Source: Streptomyces xylophagus (GTDB lineage: Bacteria; Actinomycetota; Actinomycetes; Streptomycetales; Streptomycetaceae). Taken from it: DNA of 64,000 bases. A program made the translations under genes and the position numbers. Positions 1 through 7,985 of this stretch are shown piece after piece (within the stretch, counting starts at the first letter, position 1; each line of letters opens with the position of its first letter). The stretch lies in assembly GCF_000716435.1 (NCBI RefSeq), contig NZ_JNWO01000018.1, positions 1-64,000 on the forward strand. Reading direction: 5' to 3'. The notes below the pieces were generated by a model, which was not told the origin of the DNA, did not search any database, and was given only the letters and a program-made list of their open reading frames with translations.

Positions 1-4
1 GGGG

Positions 5-1312
5 TCATGACGGAGTGGGGGGTGGGGGTGGGGGCTCGGGTGACGGTGGAGACGGAGTAGGTTCCGCCGCCAGTCGGGCCAGGGCCTCGCGGCTGCGGGG
101 CACGGTGTCGTGCCCGCGCAGCATCGCCACGGCCTGCTCGGGGACGAAGCCGAACCGGGCGTACCGCTCGGCGAGTTCCATCGCCCACGAGGTGACGAGG
201 GTGTCGTCGTCGACGTACATGCCGAGCCAGGTGAAGACCTCGCCGGCGATCCAGCCGCTGATCCATGTCGTCCAGCGCCGGACGAAGTGCGCGGCCTCCT
301 CACTGTTCGGGTCGGGCGGTACGCCGGGGATGCCGAGCAGCGCGCACTCCCGCGTCGCCTCGGTCATCCGCTCCTCAGTGACCAGGCGGGCGTACGGCAT
401 CAACTCCCGCATGACCTGCCGGACTTCGAGCCAGGCGGGTGGTTCCTCGTCCTCGTAGCCGTGCCAGGAGGGGGCGGGGACCGGTTCGTTCACGGGCTCG
501 GACGGAGCGCAGGCCAGGAGAATCGCCCTTGCGCGGGCGATGTTCTCGTCGCTCTCCGGCAGTTCCACCGGCCATTGGAAGCCGGCGCCCCAGCTGTACG
601 GGAGTTCCCGTACGGCGGGAGGCAGCAGGGGGTGCTCTCCCTGCGCCGGTTGCCGGGCACGGGCGTCGTAGCCGGGGCGGCGCAGCCACAGCAGTGCGTC
701 CCGCGCCTGTGCGCGGCTGTTCTCGCTCGCTCCGGCGTCCTGTACGACGCGCAGCAGGGCCTGTTCGCCGTGGGGTGTGCCGAGGGCATGCAGCAGGTTC
801 ACCGCGTCCTGGGAGGCGAGCCCGTTCTCGACGCAGCGCTCGGCGGCCGCCGCGACACCCGCCTCGTCGTACGGCTTCTGCTGAAGCCAGCGCAGCACGT
901 CATGGGCCCAGCCCTGGAGCACCTGGTCGGTCAACACCCCGACGATCAGGTCGAGTTGGTCCTCCAGCCACCAGGACGGTACCGGCAGTCGCGCTGCGCC
1001 CGCCCACTCCCGCAGTACATCGGCGATGCCCTCGCGGGTGAACCGGTCGGCCGTCGGCATGACCTGGTCCAGGCGGTACCCGGCCTCGTGACGGATCCGG
1101 TCGAAGAGTTCCCACGACTCGTCGCTCCAGACGCGCGGCACGGGCGGCGCCGACGAGCCCGAGAGCGCGGCCGCCAGTGCATCGAGGGCGGCTCGCTCGG
1201 TCGCCTCCGTGTGCGGCAGCTCGTCCAGTGCCGGCTTCCGTTCCCAGGTCAGGTCGTTCCACGGTGAGGGGAGCCGCCGCATGTCCGCGGGCAGCAGGTG
1301 ATGTGCGGTCAC
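5..1312 (-). CDS. Internally duplicated hypothetical protein, candidate immunity partner of the upstream prepilin-toxin
   Basis: I do not recognise a named family. About 435 residues, soluble, acidic and Trp-rich, with a Pro/Ser tail of about 20 residues. The protein is two copies of one module. In the 454-aa reading from the outermost start, an L-P-x-x-x-R-x-L-P-x-x-W segment near residue 26 recurs near 249, and a G-W-x-x-x-V-x-x-W-L segment near 153 recurs near 372. The gene lies directly downstream of the 841-aa toxin-like gene on the same strand. The open frame extends to a GTG at 1369, overlapping the toxin stop, and another GTG lies at 1357. I prefer the GTG at 1312, because it has a GGAG-type ribosome site about 10 nt upstream and begins just before the first repeat. 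Toxin and immunity genes are usually adjacent in this order, so an immunity role is an inference from position only. It could instead be an unrelated cytoplasmic protein. Confidence 0.75.
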   Translation of the reverse strand: MTAHHLLPADMRRLPSPWNDLTWERKPALDELPHTEATERAALDALAAALSGSSAPPVPRVWSDESWELFDRIRHEAGYRLDQVMPTADRFTREGIADVLREWAGAARLPVPSWWLEDQLDLIVGVLTDQVLQGWAHDVLRWLQQKPYDEAGVAAAAERCVENGLASQDAVNLLHALGTPHGEQALLRVVQDAGASENSRAQARDALLWLRRPGYDARARQPAQGEHPLLPPAVRELPYSWGAGFQWPVELPESDENIARARAILLACAPSEPVNEPVPAPSWHGYEDEEPPAWLEVRQVMRELMPYARLVTEERMTEATRECALLGIPGVPPDPNSEEAAHFVRRWTTWISGWIAGEVFTWLGMYVDDDTLVTSWAMELAERYARFGFVPEQAVAMLRGHDTVPRSREALARLAAEPTPSPPSPEPPPPPPTPS

Positions 1313-1358
1313 TGTCCGGCCGCTCCGTTCCTCTGGTCGTCCGCCGGTCCGCTCCACG

Positions 1359-3884
1359 TCAGGAAACACCCAGATACTGCATGGCGGTCTTCGGGTCCTT
1401 CATCCTGCCCGAGTCCCGTGCCGCCTGCCGCTCGGCCGGAGTCTTCCTGCTCCATGCGTCGTTCATCGCCTTGAGCTGCTGCGCCGAGATGTCCTGGCCG
1501 GCGACGCGAAGGTCGAGGCCGTTCTCGGCGAGAGTCTGCGCGGGAGTGCCGTCCGGGACGGTGCCGGTCTTCTTGTCCTTCTGGAAACCGTCGAAGACCT
1601 TGTCCCAGCCGTCCTGCGTCTCGATCTCGTAGCGGGCCTTGCGGCCGGGGTTCGCCTTCTGCCAGTCGGCCAGTTTCTGCGCCTGGGCACGGATCGAGGC
1701 CTGGGTGGCGGCCTGTCCCGTGTTCTTGACCTCCACGACATTGAGGGTGCCGTCCTTGCCCTTGTAGACCACGTCGGCGTCGTCGATACCGCTGAGATCG
1801 GCGGTGGTGCCGTCCCCCATGTCCACGGTCTGGCGACCCTTCTTCGCGCCGACGCCGGCGTAGACCTTGGTGCCCTCGGCGGCATCGTCGGCGGCACGTG
1901 TCGCGGCCTTGACCTCGGCCATGGCTTCGGCCAGTTGATAGCGGTTGCCGGCCCTGAGCACGGGGCCGCCGAGCGAACCGCGGCTCTGGCTGTCGATGGT
2001 CGTGTTCTTCAGCATGTCCGCCAAGTCCTTGAGGGACTGGGTCAGTTCGACCTTCCCGATCTCCCCCTTGCTGAGGTCCGGGTTGTCCTTGGCCTTGGCG
2101 ACAAGGTCGTCGATCTTCTTCTCGTCGAGCGTGAACCGGTCGCCCTTGGGCGTCTTCTGCTTGTCCTTGGCGTCCGTAATGGCCTTCTTGGCCTCGTCCG
2201 CGGCGTGCTGCAAGTCCGCGGCACGGGCCGCCGCGTCGGCCTCGTCCGCCTTCTTACGGGCGTCCTCCGCCTCCTTCTTGGCGTCCTCGTCGCAGCCGCC
2301 TCCTTGAGCGAGTACGACGTGGGGCGAGCCGCCGGCGGCCAGGACGGTGGTGCCCGTGCCGGAGGAACCGGTGAGTCCGCCGTCGTACTTCGGACCGTTG
2401 CCGTCGTACGGAATGCGGCGGCTCGGTGCGCCGATCGTGCAGCCGGTCTTCTCGGCCTTCTTCTCCGCCTCCTCGGCCGCGTCGTCGGCCTCTTTCGCCG
2501 CCTTCTCCGCGCCCTCCACGTCACCGACCTTGGCCGCCCTCTTCGCGTCCTCCGCCGCCTTGGCCGCCTTCTCGGCGAGTTCGCCGAGTTTGCCCAGCTT
2601 GCCGATCTTGCCGAGGTCGCCGACCTTCTCGACGACCTTGCCGATGTCGTAGCCCGGGATGAAGAGGGAGCCGACGTTCCAGAGGACGTGACTGACGGCA
2701 CGGGTCTTGTCGCCGTTCTTCCAGTCCTTGGCGACATCGTCGCCGATGAACACGTCGTAGAGGACCGTGCCGCCCGTCTTGACGGAGGCGCCGGTCCAGT
2801 CCCACAGAGCGCCGCCGTAGTCGCCGTCGGACCACTTCTTCCCGGCGTCCTTGGAGTTCTCCGACCAGTCGTGGCCGAGCTGCTTGCCGTAGTCGCCGAT
2901 GCCCTTCACGGTGTCGACCGGGTGGCGGACCATGTCGTAGATACCGGTGAGGTCGCCCCAGACGCCGTCGACGAAGATGCCTTGGCCGACTTGCTTGACC
3001 TGGTTGCCGGCGCAGCCGAAGAAGGCGCCTACGCCGGAGAAGCAGCCGTCGTCGTCTTTCTTGTCGTCGGCGGGGTCGGTCTTCTTGTCGTCGGTCGGGT
3101 CGGTGGTGGTGGTTGTCGTGTCAGTGCCGCCCGTGCCTCCGGTGGTGCCGGTACCGCCAGTGGTGCCGTTCCCGTTCCCGTTGCCGTCGCCATTTCCGTT
3201 GCCGTTGCCGTTTTGGGCGGTCACGTCCGTGTCGCCGCCGGCCGGCGCCGGGCAGGCCATGCCGGTGACCTTGCAGATCTCCGACTGGATGCCGGTGAAG
3301 ATCTGGGTGCCGAGGCCGCTGACGAGCAGAGCGGTGATGAGGGCTGCGACGATGGCGATGAACCCGGCGTACTCGACCGCGGTCTGCCCGTCGTCCCGGC
3401 GCCAACGGATCAGCCGGGACAGGGAGAACGGGCGGCGCTCGACGCGTTCCAGCTCGGTGAGGCCGTACCACTGGCGGCTCTCCGGGCGGAACAGGAAGAA
3501 GAGGATGAGGATCGGGAGGAGGAGTTGCAGTCCGCCGCGGGCGGATCCGGAGACGAGGTTGACGACACCGCCGAGGATCAACCAGCCCTGTACGGCGACG
3601 AGTCCGTGCCGGACCCGGGTGCCGCCCTCCCAACTCCGCCGGGCCAGCCACCAGCCGAGGGCACCCGGCGCGGCGGCGTACGCGACGAGGGCGATGACCT
3701 GTCCGTCGAGGGCGTCGTACGACGCGGCGGTCATCAGCAGGCCGAAGCCGCCGACGACGGTGACCGCGAACAGGGCGTTTACGAGGACCAGGGCCACGGA
3801 CAGTTCTCCGGGCATCTCCTGACGCCCACCCCGACCACCCGGCCGGCCGCCACCGGCCTGCGAAATGCCTCCGACCGACGCCAT
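1359..3884 (-). CDS. Membrane protein with Flp/Tad prepilin motif, polymorphic-toxin-like body and nuclease-like C-terminus
   Basis: 841 aa, ATG with GGGGGGA just upstream. Order of parts: hydrophobic helices at about 27-50, 62-80, 95-112 and 119-132; a class III prepilin signature at 164-192 (R-D-D-G, then QTAVEY with Glu at +5, then a hydrophobic stretch), almost identical to the true Flp pilin at 9201-9434; a low-complexity Gly/Asn/Thr linker at 224-262; a Trp/Gly/Asp-rich region at 300-410 resembling pre-toxin regions; Ala/Lys/Glu helices at 430-480 and 530-575; a C-terminal domain from about 640 in which Asp703 is followed by V-V-E-V-K at 716-720, the spacing expected of a PD-(D/E)xK nuclease fold, then a Q-rich helix. 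Known: prepilin peptidase cuts after the Gly of such motifs, and polymorphic toxins carry variable C-terminal effector domains. Inferred: a toxin delivered by or displayed on the Tad machinery encoded nearby. It could instead be a non-toxic surface protein. Confidence 0.85.
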   Translation of the reverse strand: MASVGGISQAGGGRPGGRGGRQEMPGELSVALVLVNALFAVTVVGGFGLLMTAASYDALDGQVIALVAYAAAPGALGWWLARRSWEGGTRVRHGLVAVQGWLILGGVVNLVSGSARGGLQLLLPILILFFLFRPESRQWYGLTELERVERRPFSLSRLIRWRRDDGQTAVEYAGFIAIVAALITALLVSGLGTQIFTGIQSEICKVTGMACPAPAGGDTDVTAQNGNGNGNGDGNGNGNGTTGGTGTTGGTGGTDTTTTTTDPTDDKKTDPADDKKDDDGCFSGVGAFFGCAGNQVKQVGQGIFVDGVWGDLTGIYDMVRHPVDTVKGIGDYGKQLGHDWSENSKDAGKKWSDGDYGGALWDWTGASVKTGGTVLYDVFIGDDVAKDWKNGDKTRAVSHVLWNVGSLFIPGYDIGKVVEKVGDLGKIGKLGKLGELAEKAAKAAEDAKRAAKVGDVEGAEKAAKEADDAAEEAEKKAEKTGCTIGAPSRRIPYDGNGPKYDGGLTGSSGTGTTVLAAGGSPHVVLAQGGGCDEDAKKEAEDARKKADEADAAARAADLQHAADEAKKAITDAKDKQKTPKGDRFTLDEKKIDDLVAKAKDNPDLSKGEIGKVELTQSLKDLADMLKNTTIDSQSRGSLGGPVLRAGNRYQLAEAMAEVKAATRAADDAAEGTKVYAGVGAKKGRQTVDMGDGTTADLSGIDDADVVYKGKDGTLNVVEVKNTGQAATQASIRAQAQKLADWQKANPGRKARYEIETQDGWDKVFDGFQKDKKTGTVPDGTPAQTLAENGLDLRVAGQDISAQQLKAMNDAWSRKTPAERQAARDSGRMKDPKTAMQYLGVS

Positions 3885-4139
3885 GTTCCCCCCTGCGTGG
3901 CAACTTCCGCCGGTCCTCCCGACGTTGGTTCACAACATGGCTGAGGTTAGAGACGGGGCGCGTGCCCGGGATGGGTCCGTGGGCCCAGATCCGTGCCCAA
4001 TCTCCGGTGGGGCCCGGAGCTCAGGACCATCCGATAATCGACGTGATCATGACCAAAAAGCAGCTTGTAACCACCGAGTAACCATCCGTACCTTCAAGCT
4101 TCATTCACGTGAAGGCAAAGTAAAGGGGGGTGGAAGTTC
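3885..4139. promoter_or_regulatory. Divergent intergenic region with GTAACCA direct repeats
   Basis: 255 bp between the prepilin-toxin gene (minus) and the secreted protein (plus). GTAACCA occurs at 4067-4073 and again at 4078-4084, an 11-bp period, which puts both copies on the same helix face. CTTCA at 4099-4103 faces TGAAG at 4110-4114. GGGGGG at about 4125-4130 and GGAAG at 4132-4136 serve as the ribosome site for the plus-strand gene. No convincing -10/-35 pair was identified for either direction. Confidence 0.4.
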
Positions 4140-4577
4140 ATGCAGATGCAAAGCACCGTCAAGAGGGCTGGGGCTGCCCTGGTCGCCGCAGCGAGCCTGG
4201 TCGTACTCAGCGCTTCGACCGCGTCCGCCAACTGGTCCAGCTACATCTCAAGCTGGACCGACGGCGACAAGTCGAGAACCTGGGAGGACCAGGGAACCTA
4301 CAGCCAGATCCAGTTCACCAACTGCTTTGCGCAGTACGGGACAACAGAGTCCGTTGTCGTCAAGCTCTGGCACTACTACTCGGTCCTTCCCAACGAGAGC
4401 CTCGGCAGCAAGACGTTCACCGCTTGCTTCAATGGCGGCACCAGCAACGGCGAGTGGACCAACGTCCCGAGCGGCACCAACACACTGCAGTTCGAGGCCG
4501 ACAAGATAGCCCAGGGCGGCTCCTGCTGCCTGCTCAACGTGGGCACGGTGTACGTCGACACGTCCAAGGCCGACTAG
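4140..4577 (+). CDS. Small secreted protein with four cysteines
   Basis: 145 aa. An N-terminal signal peptide is clear: basic start, hydrophobic core and a likely A-S-A cleavage at about residue 30, leaving a mature protein of about 115 aa that begins N-W-S-S-Y. Four cysteines follow, one in T-N-C-F, one in T-A-C-F and an adjacent C-C pair near the end, so two disulfides are possible. Aromatic, Ser/Thr-rich composition suggests a small beta-sandwich, but I do not recognise the family. Two ATGs (4140 and 4146) are both compatible with the GGGGGG/GGAAG ribosome site. A strong hairpin follows the gene, so it is probably transcribed alone rather than with the ABC operon downstream. Confidence 0.85.
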   Translation: MQMQSTVKRAGAALVAAASLVVLSASTASANWSSYISSWTDGDKSRTWEDQGTYSQIQFTNCFAQYGTTESVVVKLWHYYSVLPNESLGSKTFTACFNGGTSNGEWTNVPSGTNTLQFEADKIAQGGSCCLLNVGTVYVDTSKAD

Positions 4578-4605
4578 TCGATCTCAGGGCCAGAAGGATC
4601 CATGT

Positions 4606-4637
4606 GGTGGCACCCGGAACATCTACCGGGTGCCACC
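4606..4637 (+). terminator. Hairpin terminator after the small secreted protein
   Basis: Perfect 12-bp inverted repeat (4606-4617 with 4626-4637), GC-rich, 8-nt loop, 28 bp after the stop codon. No strong T-tract follows, as is common in Streptomyces. It overlaps the ATG at 4630 that opens the next reading frame, which argues that the next gene really starts further down. Confidence 0.8.
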
Positions 4638-4659
4638 TTCCACTCCTGCCGGAGTCAAT

Positions 4660-5937
4660 GTGCGCATATCAACCCTCATACGGTCGTCAACCGCTCTCCC
4701 CGCCCTGGTGCCCGCCCTCGGTCTGACGCTCTCCTTCTACGTCTTCTCCACTCATGACCAGGTCGCCTACTGGCCGTATCCATATGCTCCGACCCTGGTC
4801 CAACGGTCCATCGAACAGGTGTATGCGCTCTCCTACGCGCTGGTCTCCGCGGCCGCTGCCTGGCAGGGAGCGCGGTTCAAGGAGTCACGCGTCCGTGAGT
4901 CGGCCCCGTACCGGCGGGAGTGGACGGTCGTCGCCCTGGCCCTGAGCCCTGTCGTGGCCGTCGGCTGGCTGATTCTGCTCGTACCGGTGGCCTTGGCCTT
5001 CAGTGAGCGACCCACGTGGCCCACTCCGGTCAGTCTTCCCCCCTTGCTGCTGGGTATGGCGCTCTGCGCGGCACACGGGGTGATCGGCTTCGTCGTCGGA
5101 CAGCGTCTGAAGCCCGCGCTGGCCGTTCCCGTCATGGCATGCGGAGTCTTCCTGCTGGTGTCCTATCCGCATGCCATGGAGCCCTTCTACCTACGGCACA
5201 TGTCGGGCGAGTACTTCGCGCACCTCGGGTTCGCGGAGACCGCGACCGCGGCGTCGATGGTGGCGCAGCTCCTTCCCACTCTGAGCCTCGCGGTCGCGGC
5301 CTCACTCACCTTGACGCGGGGACACGCGCTGCTGCGAAGCGGGCTGGGACTGGTCGTGTGCGTGGGCGCCGTGCTGATTTCCCACAGCATCGTGAAGGAC
5401 TGGAACTACAACCCCAGCGTGAACGTCAACGCCGTGCGGACAACCTGCACGGGTACGGCTCCGGAGGTCTGTCTCCCGGTGAACGCGGGGAAGGACGCGA
5501 AGGCGATCAGCGATGAGGTCCACCGGACCTTCGCCGTGCTGGAGAAGTACCAGGTGGTCGACTCGCCGCCGAAGCGTGTGGAAGAGGCACTGGACTACGG
5601 CAGGTTCACGCCGGACAACACGAAGGACACCGGCTATCTCCTGTTGTCCACGGCGCAGCAGGAGAACCGGGTCAATGCCGAAGTCATCGGCACCTACGTG
5701 AAGTTCCCCTGCGAGATGCCGCAGCCGACACTGCGGCGGGCCGTTCTGCTCTGGCTGGAGCAGAAGACGGGAACCATGCCCGGTTACGAGCGGATAGCGG
5801 CCGGTGACCCGTTCTACACCCCGGCGCAGCACCAGGAGACTCTGAAGGCGGTGGACGAGGTCTCCGCGAAGTCGGCGACCGAGCAAGTGTCCTGGTACAA
5901 GAAGATCTCCCGGTCGGCCTGCGAGGGATCCTCGTGA
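4660..5937 (+). CDS. Multi-spanning membrane protein with C-terminal extracytoplasmic domain (ABC exporter component)
   Basis: About 425 aa from the GTG at 4660; the frame is open to an ATG at 4630, but that ATG sits inside the preceding terminator. About six hydrophobic segments occupy the first 245 residues, followed by a soluble region of about 170 residues with several Cys. This architecture (ABC-2-like membrane half plus a tail) fits the permease-like proteins found with small ABC ATPases in Streptomyces. The stop overlaps the next gene's GTG by 4 bp and that gene in turn overlaps the ATPase, so the three proteins are probably made together and form one transporter. The substrate is unknown; the adjacent secreted protein is only a possible client. 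Confidence 0.75.
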   Translation: MRISTLIRSSTALPALVPALGLTLSFYVFSTHDQVAYWPYPYAPTLVQRSIEQVYALSYALVSAAAAWQGARFKESRVRESAPYRREWTVVALALSPVVAVGWLILLVPVALAFSERPTWPTPVSLPPLLLGMALCAAHGVIGFVVGQRLKPALAVPVMACGVFLLVSYPHAMEPFYLRHMSGEYFAHLGFAETATAASMVAQLLPTLSLAVAASLTLTRGHALLRSGLGLVVCVGAVLISHSIVKDWNYNPSVNVNAVRTTCTGTAPEVCLPVNAGKDAKAISDEVHRTFAVLEKYQVVDSPPKRVEEALDYGRFTPDNTKDTGYLLLSTAQQENRVNAEVIGTYVKFPCEMPQPTLRRAVLLWLEQKTGTMPGYERIAAGDPFYTPAQHQETLKAVDEVSAKSATEQVSWYKKISRSACEGSS

Positions 5938-6530
5938 TCTGGTGGCTGAAGACCCGCTTGGTCCACACCGTGCTCGCCTGCGGTGTCGCTGCCTTCGGCC
6001 TGCTGACGTTCCTCTTCCAGGACGGGACGGTCGTCCTGCCCGCGATCAGTGTCACCGCGGGCAACACCGTCCTGCTGGCCGGCTTCACCCCACTGCTCGT
6101 CGTGGGAGCTCTGGTGCAGAGTCTCGACTCCCGCCTTACCACGGCCGAAGTGACAGGCACCCGTCCGGTCGCCTGGCTGGACACGGGTCTGGTAGTGGTG
6201 ACCATGATCACGGTCGCGGCACTCACAGCCGTCGGAGGCTTCCTTCTCGACTCCCCCGCAGTCGTCGCGGCCGGTCGTAACAGCCTGTTCCTGACCGGCC
6301 TGGCGCTGTGCGCGCGCGGGTGGACGGGAAGGTCGAGCATCGTGTTTCCCACGGCATGGATCTTCCTCGTGGTCCTCGTGGGACACCGCACCGCAGACGA
6401 TTTCTTTCCCTGGGCCGTCACCGGACTCGCCCTCGGATCGTCCACCGCGGCCGTCGCCGCCGGAGCGTCCCTTCTCCTCGGCATCTCACTCAACCACCAC
6501 ATGACAACCCGGCAAGGATCGCGCCCATGA
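5934..6530 (+). CDS. Small integral membrane protein of the ABC exporter operon
   Basis: 198 aa, GTG start overlapping the previous stop (GTGA). Five to six hydrophobic segments span nearly the whole length, with few charged residues and no recognisable catalytic motif. Sandwiched with 4-bp overlaps between the larger permease-like protein and the ATPase gene, it is best read as a second membrane subunit of the same exporter. I do not recognise a specific family. Confidence 0.8.
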   Translation: MIWWLKTRLVHTVLACGVAAFGLLTFLFQDGTVVLPAISVTAGNTVLLAGFTPLLVVGALVQSLDSRLTTAEVTGTRPVAWLDTGLVVVTMITVAALTAVGGFLLDSPAVVAAGRNSLFLTGLALCARGWTGRSSIVFPTAWIFLVVLVGHRTADDFFPWAVTGLALGSSTAAVAAGASLLLGISLNHHMTTRQGSRP

Positions 6531-7264
6531 GCATCGTGTTCACCGACTGCACCTACCGGTACAAGCGTCGGCACCAGCCCGTGCTCACCAACTTCTCGTA
6601 CCAGGTCCCGGACGGCCTCACCATTCTCCTGGGACCCAACGGAGCCGGGAAGTCGACTCTGCTGCGGCTCGGAGCCTCCGTGATCCAACCGCAGTCCGGT
6701 CGGATCACCTGTGACACCATCGCCTCGACCGCGCGGGAGTACCGCCGCCACGTCTCCTGGATGCCGCAGCAGATCACCCCGGTGGCCGGTCTGACCGCCA
6801 GGGAGCAGGTCTCCTACGCCGGCTGGTTGAAAGGCATGAGCCGTCGGGACGCATGGGACCACGCTCTGGGCGCACTCACCAAAGTCGGCCTCCAGGACCG
6901 GGCCGACGACAAGGCCAAGACCTTGTCAGGCGGCCAGCTGCGTCGCGTAGGCGTCGCCGCCGCACTCATGCACGACTGCCGAGTCCTCCTCCTGGACGAA
7001 CCGACAGCGGGCATGGACCCCACTCAGCGACGGGTGTTTCGCGACCTGCTCGCCACGGCAGTGGGCACGAGCCAGCTCAGCATCCTGATGTCGACCCACG
7101 ATGTGGCGGACCTCACCGACGACGCCGACCACATCACCGTCCTGTCCCAGGGACACATCCGTTTCGACGGCGTGCCCCACCAGTTCCTTCGCAACGCCCC
7201 CGCCGACACCTCTGCCGCACGACACGCGGAAGCCGCCTACACGGCGCTGACGTCACACGGTTGA
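6527..7264 (+). CDS. ABC transporter ATP-binding protein
   Basis: 245 aa. The ATG at 6527 overlaps the preceding TGA (ATGA); a longer frame upstream is only a shadow of the previous gene. All nucleotide-binding elements are present in order: Walker A G-P-N-G-A-G-K-S near residue 36, a Q-loop region, the signature L-S-G-G-Q, Walker B V-L-L-L-D-E-P, a D-loop, and the switch His in M-S-T-H-D. It closely resembles ATPases of ABC-2 exporters. It should energise the two membrane proteins encoded just upstream. Cytoplasmic face of the membrane. Confidence 0.95.
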   Translation: MSIVFTDCTYRYKRRHQPVLTNFSYQVPDGLTILLGPNGAGKSTLLRLGASVIQPQSGRITCDTIASTAREYRRHVSWMPQQITPVAGLTAREQVSYAGWLKGMSRRDAWDHALGALTKVGLQDRADDKAKTLSGGQLRRVGVAAALMHDCRVLLLDEPTAGMDPTQRRVFRDLLATAVGTSQLSILMSTHDVADLTDDADHITVLSQGHIRFDGVPHQFLRNAPADTSAARHAEAAYTALTSHG

Positions 7265-7342
7265 GACAAGGTGCCGCCTGATCCTTACTGCCGCGGTGAA
7301 ATCGGCCCGGGGCGCGGACCACCTGTTGTAAAGCCACGTCGC

Positions 7343-7978
7343 TCAGCTCCCCGTGCGCGGGAACGTCACCTCGACCCTTCGGTTCTTCTTGCGGCCGGCC
7401 TCCGTGGAGTTGTCGGCGATCGGGTACTGCTCGCCGTAGCCGCGTACCTCGAAGGTGATGTTCGGGTCGTTCAACTCCGAGTCCAGGACGGCCTGTACGG
7501 CGTCGGCGCGCTGCTTGGAGAGGACGTCGCCGTGTGCGGACGAGCCGAGGTTGTCGGTGAAGCCGAAGACGCGGACCGTTGTCGCGTTCTGCTTCTTGAT
7601 CTCCTCGGCGATCGTGTCGATACGGGACTTCGCCGCGGCGCTCAGCTTGGCGCTGTTCTTGCTGAAGAGGACCTCGGCCTGGAGGGCGAAGGTGACGTCC
7701 GTGTTGGTGTCCTCACGGCGTTCCTCGCCGCCCTGGTCCTCGACGACCGACTTGATGTCCAGAACCTTGGGGTCGGCGAGCGTCGCGCCCTCGGGGAGTT
7801 TCAGGTCCGGGTCGTTCGGGTCGACCTTCACCGGGGCGGAGGCCGAGGCCTCGGTGCCCGGGGGGACGCTCGGGCTCGGGGTGTCGTCGGCGTGGGCCGC
7901 CACCGCGCCGACGATGTTCGCGGCGACCATGATCGTGGCGGCGGTGACGACGAGGGCGAGACGGGGAGTGGTGGTCAC
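7343..7978 (-). CDS. Secreted OmpA/MotB-domain protein at the end of the tad operon
   Basis: 211 aa, GTG start. Signal peptide at 1-30 (A-H-A cleavage), a Pro/Ser-rich spacer, then an OmpA C-terminal domain from about residue 95 to the end: a beta strand ending in F-S-K-N-S, a T-D-N-L-G-S segment, a G-Y-G-E region and the closing N-R-R-V-E-V signature. In Gram-positives such domains bind peptidoglycan rather than sit in an outer membrane. It lies 7 bp below the lipoprotein gene and ends the minus-strand tad operon, so it may anchor or guide the pilus through the cell wall. The pilus role is an inference from position; the domain call is secure. Confidence 0.92.
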   Translation of the reverse strand: MTTTPRLALVVTAATIMVAANIVGAVAAHADDTPSPSVPPGTEASASAPVKVDPNDPDLKLPEGATLADPKVLDIKSVVEDQGGEERREDTNTDVTFALQAEVLFSKNSAKLSAAAKSRIDTIAEEIKKQNATTVRVFGFTDNLGSSAHGDVLSKQRADAVQAVLDSELNDPNITFEVRGYGEQYPIADNSTEAGRKKNRRVEVTFPRTGS

Positions 7979-7985
7979 TGTGGCC

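Noticed and set aside
3163..3213. Short repeats resembling a CRISPR or minisatellite array
   Set aside because: They are hexamer-scale repeats encoding the Asn-Gly linker of the prepilin-toxin protein, with no spacers.
1935..3944. Long plus-strand open frame (669 codons) opposite the prepilin-toxin gene
   Set aside because: It is the antisense shadow of a high-GC gene; its product is low-complexity Val/Leu/Gly/Asp with no domain, while the minus strand has a clear multi-domain protein and ribosome site.
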